Source of the DNA: JAYPWI01 sp964629575
GTDB taxonomy: Bacteria > Actinomycetota > Acidimicrobiia > Acidimicrobiales > Poriferisodalaceae
Assembly: GCA_964629575.1 (NCBI GenBank)
Contig: CAZVUM010000002.1
Span: forward strand, 1 to 64,000
Direction: 5' to 3'
Length of the DNA: 64,000 nucleotides
This document shows, one piece after another, positions 42,601 through 50,710 of this stretch; position 1 is the first letter of the stretch, and every line of letters starts with the position of its first letter. The position numbers were made by a program, and so were the translations under genes. Below the pieces are notes generated by a model. That model saw only the letters and a list, made by a program, of their open reading frames with translations, was not told the origin of the DNA and ran no database searches.

Positions 42601-43715
42601 GCGTGCACCTCGTCTTGGTCACTGTCTGCACCATCCTCTTCGCGTCCCGCGCCGCGCAGGGCGCGCCGAGCTTCGCTGATCAGCCGGCCGCGGGCGATCG
42701 CATCCGCGCCGGGATCCTCCAACGAACGGACCACGAGCTCCACATCGCCAGGCGCCAGCGCCAGCCGCTCAACAGCAGCACGAGCGTCGGAGGCGCCGTC
42801 GCCGACCGCGACGCCCGCAGCTGCTCCGAGCTCGGCCTTCCAGCATCTGACCACCTCGCTCAGGGCGTGATGGTCGTCGCCTGAGCGAGCTGTCATCGCT
42901 GCTTCGGCACCAACCAGAACGCTCGCCCGATGCGTCACCTGATCCGCCTCGCTCACGGGCTGCCCGAGCCGAATGGCACGCCACAGCACGTAGGCCACGA
43001 ACGCGACGCCGAGCTGGGCCAAGGCGGCCCACACCCAGTCGGGCACGAGGTCGGCCAGAGACTCGCTCCCCGTCCCGACCTGTCCGCGCTGCAAGATCCG
43101 AACGGGCGCGGTTCCCCAGCGCCCTGCCGCCACGACGAAGGCCGCGTTGTCCCCTTCCGCGATGGCATCGTTGCGCCAGGGGTGAGCCGTCCCGAGGCTG
43201 AGGACCCGGCCCTCGCCGATGCGACCAGCAACCGCCACGGGTGACCCATCGACCGAGAGGCAGCCGACCCCTTCGAAGGTTCGGACGACGGGGGCGACGA
43301 TCTCGCGCACCGCGGACATCTCGGCGATCTCACATGGTCCGGTCAGCCGACTCGGCCGCCGCACCGTGTCCGTCACATTCGCAGCGAGTGGGGCGAACGG
43401 CTCGGCGACGACGAGGTCGCCACCGCGCTCGACGAAGCGACGGACGGCACTCCACCCGTCGTCATCGAGATCGTCCGCGAGGATCACCAACGTGCCGACC
43501 TCGCCGGGGCGCGGCAGGTCACCGGCGTGGACCTGGACCCCGAGGTCGTCCAGAAGAACTGCGGCCGCTCGCGAACCGCTCTGTGAGGTCGAGTTGGGGT
43601 CGAGGGGCGGCCCCGAGCTCCGGGCGTCGGGATCGCTGAGGGTCACCGCGGCGAACACCACGAGCACGATCAGCCCGACAAGCGCCCACGTCAGGAGCCG
43701 GCTGCGGCGATTCAC
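42597..43715 (-). CDS. DUF4350 membrane protein
   Basis: The 372-residue protein has an N-terminal helix (about 8-26). An extracytoplasmic GATase-like domain follows (PPLDPNSTSQSGSRAAAVLLDDLGVQV ... VILADDLDDDGW), then a second helix near DWVWAALAQLGVAFVAYVLWRA and a cytoplasmic tail. The pattern is that of DUF4350 proteins, which accompany MoxR/DUF58 genes. Function unknown. Start and stop overlap both neighbours by 4 nt. Confidence 0.88.
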   Translation of the reverse strand: MNRRSRLLTWALVGLIVLVVFAAVTLSDPDARSSGPPLDPNSTSQSGSRAAAVLLDDLGVQVHAGDLPRPGEVGTLVILADDLDDDGWSAVRRFVERGGDLVVAEPFAPLAANVTDTVRRPSRLTGPCEIAEMSAVREIVAPVVRTFEGVGCLSVDGSPVAVAGRIGEGRVLSLGTAHPWRNDAIAEGDNAAFVVAAGRWGTAPVRILQRGQVGTGSESLADLVPDWVWAALAQLGVAFVAYVLWRAIRLGQPVSEADQVTHRASVLVGAEAAMTARSGDDHHALSEVVRCWKAELGAAAGVAVGDGASDARAAVERLALAPGDVELVVRSLEDPGADAIARGRLISEARRALRGAGREEDGADSDQDEVHA

Positions 43716-44320
43716 TTCCGTGCTCCCGCGGTGACGGCCACCCGGTGTGCCACCTCGCGCACCGCGTCGGCCAGCCGTCGATCGGCGATGTCGGAGCCGT
43801 ACCAGACCCCTTCGAACGAGCGGGTCACATCGCTGAGCCCGCCGGCGACATCGGGGCGCGACATCACGTCCGCCAGGAGCTCCGAGGCGGTGCGGTGATC
43901 CCGCTCGCGCAGCAGCGCCGCTCGGTCGAGCAGTGCTGCGAGGTGACGGTGCTCACAGCGCACCGCCTCGGGCCAGTCCTCTGCGGCCCGCGCCGCGTCA
44001 GCGCGCTGCCGCCACAGCTCAGGATCGGCGGAGATCGAGGAGCGCGACTCCTCGCGACCAGCCGTAACCGCCGGCCCGAGAGGTACCGATTGGCGTCGAG
44101 CCATCGCGATCAGCGCGACGATCACGCCGATCACAACGAGCAGCACGAGGATCGAACCGACGTCGCCCGACGTCAACCCGCCGAACAGATCACCGATTCT
44201 GTCGAGAATCCACGAGAACCCGCGCTCGATGAGCGACCGACCGGGCTCCCCGAATTCGGGACGATCGAGGATCCCCTCTACATGGCGCCGTAGCTCGTCG
44301 GGATCGTCGTCGGGGATCAC
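43712..44320 (-). CDS. DUF4129 domain protein
   Basis: The 202-residue protein has one membrane helix (SILVLLVVIGVIVALIAMA) and a C-terminal DUF4129 region with AEDWPEAVRCEHRHLAALLDRAALLRERDHRTASELL. The family is found in MoxR clusters, often fused to transglutaminase domains; here it stands alone. GTG at 44320 gives a GTGA overlap with the upstream gene. Confidence 0.85.
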   Translation of the reverse strand: MIPDDDPDELRRHVEGILDRPEFGEPGRSLIERGFSWILDRIGDLFGGLTSGDVGSILVLLVVIGVIVALIAMARRQSVPLGPAVTAGREESRSSISADPELWRQRADAARAAEDWPEAVRCEHRHLAALLDRAALLRERDHRTASELLADVMSRPDVAGGLSDVTRSFEGVWYGSDIADRRLADAVREVAHRVAVTAGARK

Positions 44321-45135
44321 CACGGCACCCCGGCGCGCTCGAAACGCCGCTCGAGGTCGTAGTGGTCGACCCGCACGCAAAGATCCACGAAGAGGGTCGC
44401 TGTCGCCGCACCGACGAATGCGGCGCTCACGAGATCCGCGACGACAGCGAACGTCGCCACCGCCACCTCACCGAGGGTCCAACTGGTCCAGGCCGTGATG
44501 ATCGCAGGCACCGACACGAAGGACAGGCGGATGACGGTGTCGACCACGATCATCAGCGTGATCACGCCCACCGCGCGCCCGAAGCTCTTCGACACGAGGC
44601 GAAACGACGTCGCGATGGCGCGGAAGGGATTGGCCGATCCGGTCATGAGCGCAGGGGTCGTGAGGCTCGCGAACACCATGACGAACGCCGCGCCGACGAC
44701 GAGACCCACGAGTCCGACGACCTGCATCAGCTTCACGATGAACCACGCTGCGAGCACCGAAGGGAGCCGACGCAGCAGCTTCCCGGCGAGCAGTCCGGCC
44801 GAGGCATCGGGCCCCACATCGCCGGCCACCAGGGGCGAGAGGGCTCCTGCCATCAGCGTCACCTGCAGCGAGGAGATCAGGAGGGCAACCAATGTCAGGG
44901 TGAAATCAGAGCCTCCGTCCTCGTCGAAGCCCGCGAGTGGGTCCCCCACACCGTCGAGACCCACGATCTGGATCTGGAGGACGAGCATGACGATCGACAG
45001 CGGCAACACGGCCGCCACCGAGATTGCCAACACGACACCGGCATGCAACCGCATGACTTCGAAGGCGTGATCGAGGACACCGCTGATGGTGCGCGCCGGG
45101 GGAATCGCGGATGCGTCGCGGTTCTGGGTCCTCAC
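44317..45135 (-). CDS. Polytopic membrane protein (glycerophosphodiesterase-membrane-domain-like)
   Basis: The 272-residue protein has about six hydrophobic helices. The pattern ISGVLDHAFEVMRLHAGVVLAISVAAVLPLSI and PFRAIATSFRLVSKSFGRAVGVITLM resembles the membrane domain seen in GlpQ-type and related proteins of MoxR clusters. Function unknown. The start is placed at GTG 45135 because a TAGCCT box sits 8 nt upstream; an ATG at 45177 would lie before that box. It is the first gene of the MoxR operon. Confidence 0.75.
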   Translation of the reverse strand: MRTQNRDASAIPPARTISGVLDHAFEVMRLHAGVVLAISVAAVLPLSIVMLVLQIQIVGLDGVGDPLAGFDEDGGSDFTLTLVALLISSLQVTLMAGALSPLVAGDVGPDASAGLLAGKLLRRLPSVLAAWFIVKLMQVVGLVGLVVGAAFVMVFASLTTPALMTGSANPFRAIATSFRLVSKSFGRAVGVITLMIVVDTVIRLSFVSVPAIITAWTSWTLGEVAVATFAVVADLVSAAFVGAATATLFVDLCVRVDHYDLERRFERAGVPW

Positions 45136-45143
45136 CGAAGGCG

Positions 45144-45149
45144 AGGCTA
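45144..45149 (-). promoter_or_regulatory. -10 box TAGCCT for the MoxR operon
   Basis: Minus-strand TAGCCT, 8 nt, then GTG at 45135. It is the predicted leaderless promoter of the five-gene MoxR/DUF58 operon. Confidence 0.5.
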
Positions 45150-45191
45150 GCCAAGGGCCGACTCTGAACCGGGGCATGGGATCATGAACCG

Positions 45192-45947
45192 GTGGAGGGC
45201 TACGGACCGGAGAGCTACGGCGAGGCGTTCGCCGACGTCTACGACGACTGGTACGCCGACGTCACCGACGTCACCGCATGTACCTCCGCTCTCGCCGAGC
45301 TGGCTCAGGGCGGCGCGGCCCTGGAGCTCGGCGTCGGCACGGGGCGGCTCGCGATTCCCTTGGCTGCCCGAGGAGTGTCGGTGACCGGTGTCGACGCGTC
45401 GCCGTCCATGCTCGAGCGGCTCGCGGCCGCCGACCCCGCCCGCACCGTCACAGCGGTGCATGCCGACTTCGGCCAGGAGCTGCCGGAGGGCATCTTCGAG
45501 GTGGTCTTCGCGGCATACAACACCTTCTTCAACCTGCTCAGCGAGAACGAGCAGCTGGCCTGCCTCCAGCTGGTCGAGGCTCGGCTCTCCCTCACGGGCC
45601 ATCTCGTGATCGAGGCGTTCGTCCCCCGGGTCGACGCGCCGGACCGTGGCGTCGAAGCGCGCCCAGCCGACAATGGCGCGGTCCTCAACGTCACAGCGAG
45701 AGACACGACGTCGCAGCTGGTTCGGGGCCAACAGATCGAGCTGTCGCCCACTGGAGTTCGACTCCGACCCTGGAGGGTCCGCTACCTCACGCCCGACCAG
45801 CTGGATGGGCTCGCGAGCCGAGCCGGGCTGATGCGCGCCGCTCGCTGGTCGGACTGGTCGGGAACTCGGTTCGATGACACCAGCGCGCGCCACATCACGG
45901 TCTACGCTCCGCGTCGACGCTCCTCCGACAACAGGGCACGGCCTTGA
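45192..45947 (+). CDS. Class I SAM-dependent methyltransferase
   Basis: The 251-residue protein has a small N-terminal helix (GPESYGEAFADVYDDWYAD), motif I LELGVGTGRLAIPLAARGVSVTGVDASPSML, motif II VTAVHADFGQELPEG, and VVFAAYNTFFNLLSENEQ as motif IV. This pattern is common among small-molecule methyltransferases. GTG start. Its stop overlaps the TTG start of the following fusion gene (TTGA), so the products may act together. Confidence 0.9.
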   Translation: MEGYGPESYGEAFADVYDDWYADVTDVTACTSALAELAQGGAALELGVGTGRLAIPLAARGVSVTGVDASPSMLERLAAADPARTVTAVHADFGQELPEGIFEVVFAAYNTFFNLLSENEQLACLQLVEARLSLTGHLVIEAFVPRVDAPDRGVEARPADNGAVLNVTARDTTSQLVRGQQIELSPTGVRLRPWRVRYLTPDQLDGLASRAGLMRAARWSDWSGTRFDDTSARHITVYAPRRRSSDNRARP

Positions 45948-47083
45948 AGATTCACGTCTCGATCGACCTTCCAGCGACTCCGGACGACGTCTGGGCCGAG
46001 GTGCGCAACATCGCAGGCCATGTCGAGTGGATGCGCGACGCCGAGTCGATCACCTTCACCGGAACGCGAACCGAGGGCGTGGGCACCACGTTCACCTGTC
46101 GCACTCGGGTCGGCCCTCTCGCGACCAACGACGAGATGGAGATCACGTCGTGGGAGCCGGCGCGCGAGATCGGTGTCGTGCACTCGGGTGTGGTGACCGG
46201 TGAGGGCCGCTTCGTTCTCGAACCGCTCGGGACGCCCTCGGGATCCGAGACTCGCTTCTCGTGGACGGAGACCCTTCGATTGCCGTGGTTTCTCGGGGGC
46301 CGCGTCGGTGAGGTGGCCGCGGGGCCGGTGCTCCGCCTGGTCTGGAGACGGAATCTTCGCGGGCTGCGAGCACGCATCCTCGAACTCCAGAGCGAGGTGC
46401 CCACCGCGGACGTCGGCAAGCTCATCGGCCTCGGGCGCGGCTCGGAGGTCCGTACCCACGGACCCGACCAGGTGATTCGACGCGGCGAACCCGGAAACGA
46501 CCTCACCCACGAGGCCGGAGCCATGCAGTACGTCCGAAACGCCGGCTATCCAGCCCCGGCATTGATCGAACAACCCGACCCCGAAGCCATCGTGATGCAG
46601 CGCCTGCACGGGCCCACCATGCTCGAGGAGCTCACGGCTCGTCCGTGGAAGCTGATCGGCCACGCCAAGACGCTCGCCCGGCTCCACCATGAGCTCGGTC
46701 GGATCGAAGCTCCGGCCGGCTGGACCCAGGTCAGCGTCGGCAACTCGGTCGTTCATCTCGACCTGCATCCAGACAACGTGAAGATGACGCCGAACGGACC
46801 CATGGTGTTCGACTGGTCGAATGCCGCACGAGGCAGCGTGGCATTCGACGCAGCGTTGACCTACGTGATCCTGCGCACAGGCGACGCCGACACGAACGTC
46901 GCCGCCCGTGCCGTGATCGCCAGCCTGCGTCGACGGTTCGCCACCGCGTTCATGAAGGCCTTCGGCGAGGACGATGTTCTCCTCCACCTGCGAGAGGCTG
47001 CGGAGCTCCGGATGCTGAACCCGCATCTCACGGCCCTCGAACGCGAGCAGGCGTTCGCCCTCGCTCGGGGCGAACTCGACTGA
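45944..47083 (+). CDS. SRPBCC - aminoglycoside-phosphotransferase-like fusion protein
   Basis: In this 379-residue protein residues 1 to about 150 form an SRPBCC (START-like) domain: IHVSIDLPATPDDVWAEVRNIAGHVEWMRDAESI is the classic polyketide-cyclase-like opening. Residues about 155-379 are a phosphotransferase (APH/choline-kinase-like) domain with VVHLDLHPDNVKM, a Brenner-type HxDxxxxN catalytic motif, and VFDWSNAARG supplying the metal-binding Asp. The N-lobe is shortened. A lipid-binding domain attached to a small-molecule kinase is uncommon. The TTG start at 45944 is dictated by overlap with the methyltransferase stop. Substrate unknown. Confidence 0.82.
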   Translation: MKIHVSIDLPATPDDVWAEVRNIAGHVEWMRDAESITFTGTRTEGVGTTFTCRTRVGPLATNDEMEITSWEPAREIGVVHSGVVTGEGRFVLEPLGTPSGSETRFSWTETLRLPWFLGGRVGEVAAGPVLRLVWRRNLRGLRARILELQSEVPTADVGKLIGLGRGSEVRTHGPDQVIRRGEPGNDLTHEAGAMQYVRNAGYPAPALIEQPDPEAIVMQRLHGPTMLEELTARPWKLIGHAKTLARLHHELGRIEAPAGWTQVSVGNSVVHLDLHPDNVKMTPNGPMVFDWSNAARGSVAFDAALTYVILRTGDADTNVAARAVIASLRRRFATAFMKAFGEDDVLLHLREAAELRMLNPHLTALEREQAFALARGELD

Positions 47084-47089
47084 GGGGCG

Positions 47090-49645
47090 TCAGGCCCGGC
47101 CATCGAGGCGCAGGGCATTCTGGATCACGCCCAGGTGCGAGTACGCCTGCGGGACGTTGCCGAGCGAGCGATCCTGACGAGGGTCGTACTCCTCGGCCAG
47201 CAGTCCGGTTGGCCCGATCAAGGTGAGGAGCTCTTCGAAGAGTTCAACCGCGTCCTCCCGTCGACCCACCAACTCATAGGCGTCGATGAGCCACGAGGTC
47301 ATCAGGTGGAAGCCGCCCTCGCGACCCGGAAGGCCGTCGTCGCCGCGGTAACGCCAGACAGTGGGGCCCTCACGGAGCGCGTGTTCGACCGCTTCGACCG
47401 TGCTGGCCAGACGAGAGTCGCCAGGCGGCAGAAGTCCGCTCAGACCGACCGCGAGAACGCTCGCGTCGAGTTCGTCGCGCCCGTACGCCGCCGTGAAGGT
47501 CTGGAGATCCTCGCGCCAGCCGTTTTCGATCACGTCGTTGGCGATCTCGTCGCGGAGTGCCTCCCACCCCTCGGGAACCGAGTGGGTCATCATGCGCGCC
47601 AACGTCACCGCTCGATCGACCGTCTGCCAACACATCACACGCGAGTAGACGTGGTGCCGCGGAGCAGCGCGCAGTTCCCAGATCCCGTGATCGGGCTCCC
47701 GCCAGCGCTCCCGGACGGCATCGACGAGACCCGTGACGAGCTGCCAGTGGGCGGCGCTCACCGGAGCACCCCTCTCGGCGAGCTGCCACACCAGATCGGC
47801 AACCGGGCCAAAGACGTCCAGCTGAATCTGATGATCGGCTGCGTTGCCGACGCGAACCGGTCGACTGCCCGCGTATCCGGCGAGCTCACCGATCTCGGCC
47901 TCGGGCGGGAGGTGCCGGCCGGTCACGAGGTAGAGCGGACTGAGGTTCTGCGGTCCGCCTCGTTCCTCCACCACGCCTGTCACCCAGTCGAGAAAGGCCA
48001 TCGCTTCGCGCTCGGCGCCGAGCTGAGCCAGCGCAGTCGCTGTGAGCGCGCCATCGCGAATCCAGCAGTACCGGTAGTCCCAGTTGCGGACTCCTCCGAG
48101 ATGCTCAGGAAGACTCGTGGTCGCGGCCGCCACGATGGCTCCGGTCGGACCATGCACGAGCGACCGAAGGATGAGCGCGCTGCGCAGGACGTCGTCCCTG
48201 GCGATCGAGGGGAGGTCGAGGTCTTCGGCCCAGCCCGCCCAGTCACGGTGCGTGTCACGCCGCCGATCCTGCTCGGACCACGGGTCTGCGGCGAGGGATG
48301 CGGAGCCGCAACGCAGCTCCAACACCACCGGCCCTTCGCTCAGATCGACGGTTGCGCGTGCGGTGTGGTTCTCGCCGTCGTCGACGAGCGCCCACTCGAC
48401 GGACGGTGAACGGAGCACGATGAGCTCTGTGGTGCCCGTGACCTCGAGACCGCTGTCGTGTTGTCGCAGGCGCGTCGCCACCCGGCCGAAGTCGAGCCGG
48501 GGCGCGAACTCGATCACCGCGGTGTCGGATCCCTCGATGACGCGGATCAGGTCCGTGCGGCCTGCGAGGTGGGTCGTGCGATCGCGGCTCGTGTCGAGGT
48601 AGTCGGTCACGCTCATGCGTGGCCATCGGCTCCGCAGCACGAGCGAGTCGCCCTCGTAGCCCTGTCCCAACGGGCGCGCCCCTGACACGGGCGCCACGGA
48701 GAAGTAGCCGGCGACCGGACCGCCCACCAGCTCCGCGAACATGGCCGAGGAGTCGATTCTCGGTACGCACAACCAGGTGACCCGGGCATCGGGCGATACG
48801 ATCGCGGCTGTTCGCTGGTCCGACAGGATCGAGTGCGCTTCGATCGGGACGGCTCCGGACCCCTGGATCCACTCGCTTCGCCGTTCTGCGAGATCGGCGA
48901 GGATCCGCGTCACATCATCGGTGCTGTCCACCTGGTGCTCGGCGAGCGTCTCGCCGTCGCCGACCTTGATACCCACGTCGGGGCCACTGAGTGTGGCGAA
49001 GGCGTCTTCGTCTGTGCGGTCGTCGCCGATGAAGATCACCGCGCTGGCTCCCACCTGGGAGCGGATGATCTCGAGGGCCCGTCCCTTGTTGGTGTCGACG
49101 ACCGAGAGCTCGACGACTTCGTGGCCGTGACGGACCCGCACGCCGTTGTGGGTCGCGGCGAGCTCGGCCACGCGATCGATCGCGACGGACGCTCCGTCGG
49201 TCTCGAAACGACGCACGTGGAACGCCAGCCCGGCCGGCTTGGGCTCGACATAGGCGCCGGGATAGTCCCCGGCGATGACGTGGACCCCGGCCATGATCTG
49301 GTCGAGAACGGCCCGGCGCTCCGCGTCGAGCCCGCGGACGAAGTCGACATCGAACTCCCCGCCGTGGCTGCCGACCAGCCGGATCTCCTCGGGGAGGCGG
49401 CTCAGGGTCGCCAGGTCGCGCAGCGCGCGTCCAGAGATCACCGCGACGGAGGTCTGCGGCAGCTCTGCGAGTGCGCGGATGGCAACCACGGTCTCGCGTC
49501 GAGGAAAGGCCTTGGCCGGGTCGTCGACCAGGGGCGCGAGCGTGCCGTCGTAGTCACAGGCCACCAGAAGCCGCGGAACCCGGGCCAGGTGTTCGAGACG
49601 GGAGTTCACATCCATGGCGTGACCGGAGGGGACGACGGCGACCAT
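47090..49645 (-). CDS. Trehalose-phosphatase / GH15 fusion
   Basis: In this 851-residue protein the N-terminal ~240 residues are an OtsB-type HAD phosphatase with CDYDGTLAP (catalytic Asp), VISGRAL, GSHGGEF, EPKPAGLAFHVR and FIGDDRTDEDAF. The remaining ~600 are a glycoside hydrolase family 15 domain with WDYRYCWIRDGALTATALA and GREGGFHLMTSWLIDA, as in glucoamylases and actinobacterial trehalases. It probably dephosphorylates trehalose-6-P and hydrolyses trehalose or another alpha-glucoside. ATG 49645 has GGAA upstream; ATG 49615 is possible. It is last in the murA-meaB unit, 58 nt after meaB. Confidence 0.9.
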   Translation of the reverse strand: MVAVVPSGHAMDVNSRLEHLARVPRLLVACDYDGTLAPLVDDPAKAFPRRETVVAIRALAELPQTSVAVISGRALRDLATLSRLPEEIRLVGSHGGEFDVDFVRGLDAERRAVLDQIMAGVHVIAGDYPGAYVEPKPAGLAFHVRRFETDGASVAIDRVAELAATHNGVRVRHGHEVVELSVVDTNKGRALEIIRSQVGASAVIFIGDDRTDEDAFATLSGPDVGIKVGDGETLAEHQVDSTDDVTRILADLAERRSEWIQGSGAVPIEAHSILSDQRTAAIVSPDARVTWLCVPRIDSSAMFAELVGGPVAGYFSVAPVSGARPLGQGYEGDSLVLRSRWPRMSVTDYLDTSRDRTTHLAGRTDLIRVIEGSDTAVIEFAPRLDFGRVATRLRQHDSGLEVTGTTELIVLRSPSVEWALVDDGENHTARATVDLSEGPVVLELRCGSASLAADPWSEQDRRRDTHRDWAGWAEDLDLPSIARDDVLRSALILRSLVHGPTGAIVAAATTSLPEHLGGVRNWDYRYCWIRDGALTATALAQLGAEREAMAFLDWVTGVVEERGGPQNLSPLYLVTGRHLPPEAEIGELAGYAGSRPVRVGNAADHQIQLDVFGPVADLVWQLAERGAPVSAAHWQLVTGLVDAVRERWREPDHGIWELRAAPRHHVYSRVMCWQTVDRAVTLARMMTHSVPEGWEALRDEIANDVIENGWREDLQTFTAAYGRDELDASVLAVGLSGLLPPGDSRLASTVEAVEHALREGPTVWRYRGDDGLPGREGGFHLMTSWLIDAYELVGRREDAVELFEELLTLIGPTGLLAEEYDPRQDRSLGNVPQAYSHLGVIQNALRLDGRA

Positions 49646-49703
49646 CTTGTTCCGATCGGACGACACGGGACGAGCTGTGAGGGTTCGAGGGTCGCCGCTA
49701 AGC

Positions 49704-50681
49704 TCACGACAGCGACCCGTCGGCTCGGCGCAACAGCTCGTCGACAGCGGCGTACGGATCGATCTCGCGTGTTGCGAGACGGCCACGGAGCTCGACGCTC
49801 ACCGGCGTGTCCGCGAGTACCGCGACCCGCGCCTCGATGCTCCGGTGCAGGATCTCGGCGAACTCGACCTCGACGCGCTGTCGGCGACGCTCCTCGAGCT
49901 CGCCCGACTCGGCGAGATGTTCGCGATGCGCGAGCACGTGATCCCAGAGCTCTTCGACACCGGTTCCGTCCACGCCGACCGTGGGAACGATCGGCGGATA
50001 CCACGACCCCAATGTCGACAATTCGAGCATCTGCTGGATGTCGCGGCGAGTGTCATCGGCTCCGGGACGATCGGCCTTGTTGATGACGAAGATGTCGGCG
50101 ATCTCCATCAGGCCCGCCTTGTTGGCCTGGACCGCGTCACCCCATCTGGGGTTCACGACCACCACGGTGGTGTCAGCTGCGCCCGCGATCTCCACCTCCA
50201 CTTGACCGACACCGACCGTCTCGATGACGACCCACGGCCACCCCAGCGCGTCGAGAACCCGCACCGCCTGCGGTGTGGCGAGGCTCAGCCCGCCGAGGTG
50301 CCCGCGAGTGGCCATCGACCGGATGTACACGCCGTCGTCGGTCACATGGTCCTGCATGCGAACCCGGTCGCCGAGGATCGCTCCACCGGTGAACGGGGAG
50401 GAGGGGTCCACCGCCAGCATGGCCAAGCGCTGATCACGTCCACGGACCACGTCCATCAACGCGGAGTTGAGGGTCGACTTGCCGGCACCGGGCGCACCCG
50501 TGATGCCCACGGTGTGGGCCTGCCCGGCTTCGGCGAAGGTGAGGGCGCCGAGCTCTCGGGCTGGGTCGCCACCGCGTTCGACCATCGACATCACGCGGGC
50601 GAGCGCGAGTCGATGACCGCTTCGGGCATGCTCGAGCAGGGCGGCAGGATCTCGGGGAAGAGGATTCGGACGGGCGTTCAT
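49704..50681 (-). CDS. meaB: Methylmalonyl-CoA mutase-associated GTPase MeaB
   Basis: The 325-residue G3E-family GTPase has Walker A GAPGAGKST, IETVGVGQVEVEIAGAADTTVVV and the NKAD guanine motif in VINKADRPGADD. It gates cobalamin loading and protects methylmalonyl-CoA mutase. The mutase genes are not in this window. It lies 29 nt downstream of murA. Confidence 0.97.
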   Translation of the reverse strand: MNARPNPLPRDPAALLEHARSGHRLALARVMSMVERGGDPARELGALTFAEAGQAHTVGITGAPGAGKSTLNSALMDVVRGRDQRLAMLAVDPSSPFTGGAILGDRVRMQDHVTDDGVYIRSMATRGHLGGLSLATPQAVRVLDALGWPWVVIETVGVGQVEVEIAGAADTTVVVVNPRWGDAVQANKAGLMEIADIFVINKADRPGADDTRRDIQQMLELSTLGSWYPPIVPTVGVDGTGVEELWDHVLAHREHLAESGELEERRRQRVEVEFAEILHRSIEARVAVLADTPVSVELRGRLATREIDPYAAVDELLRRADGSLS

Positions 50682-50710
50682 GAAAGGGTCGCCGGAGGGG
50701 GAACCAGCGG

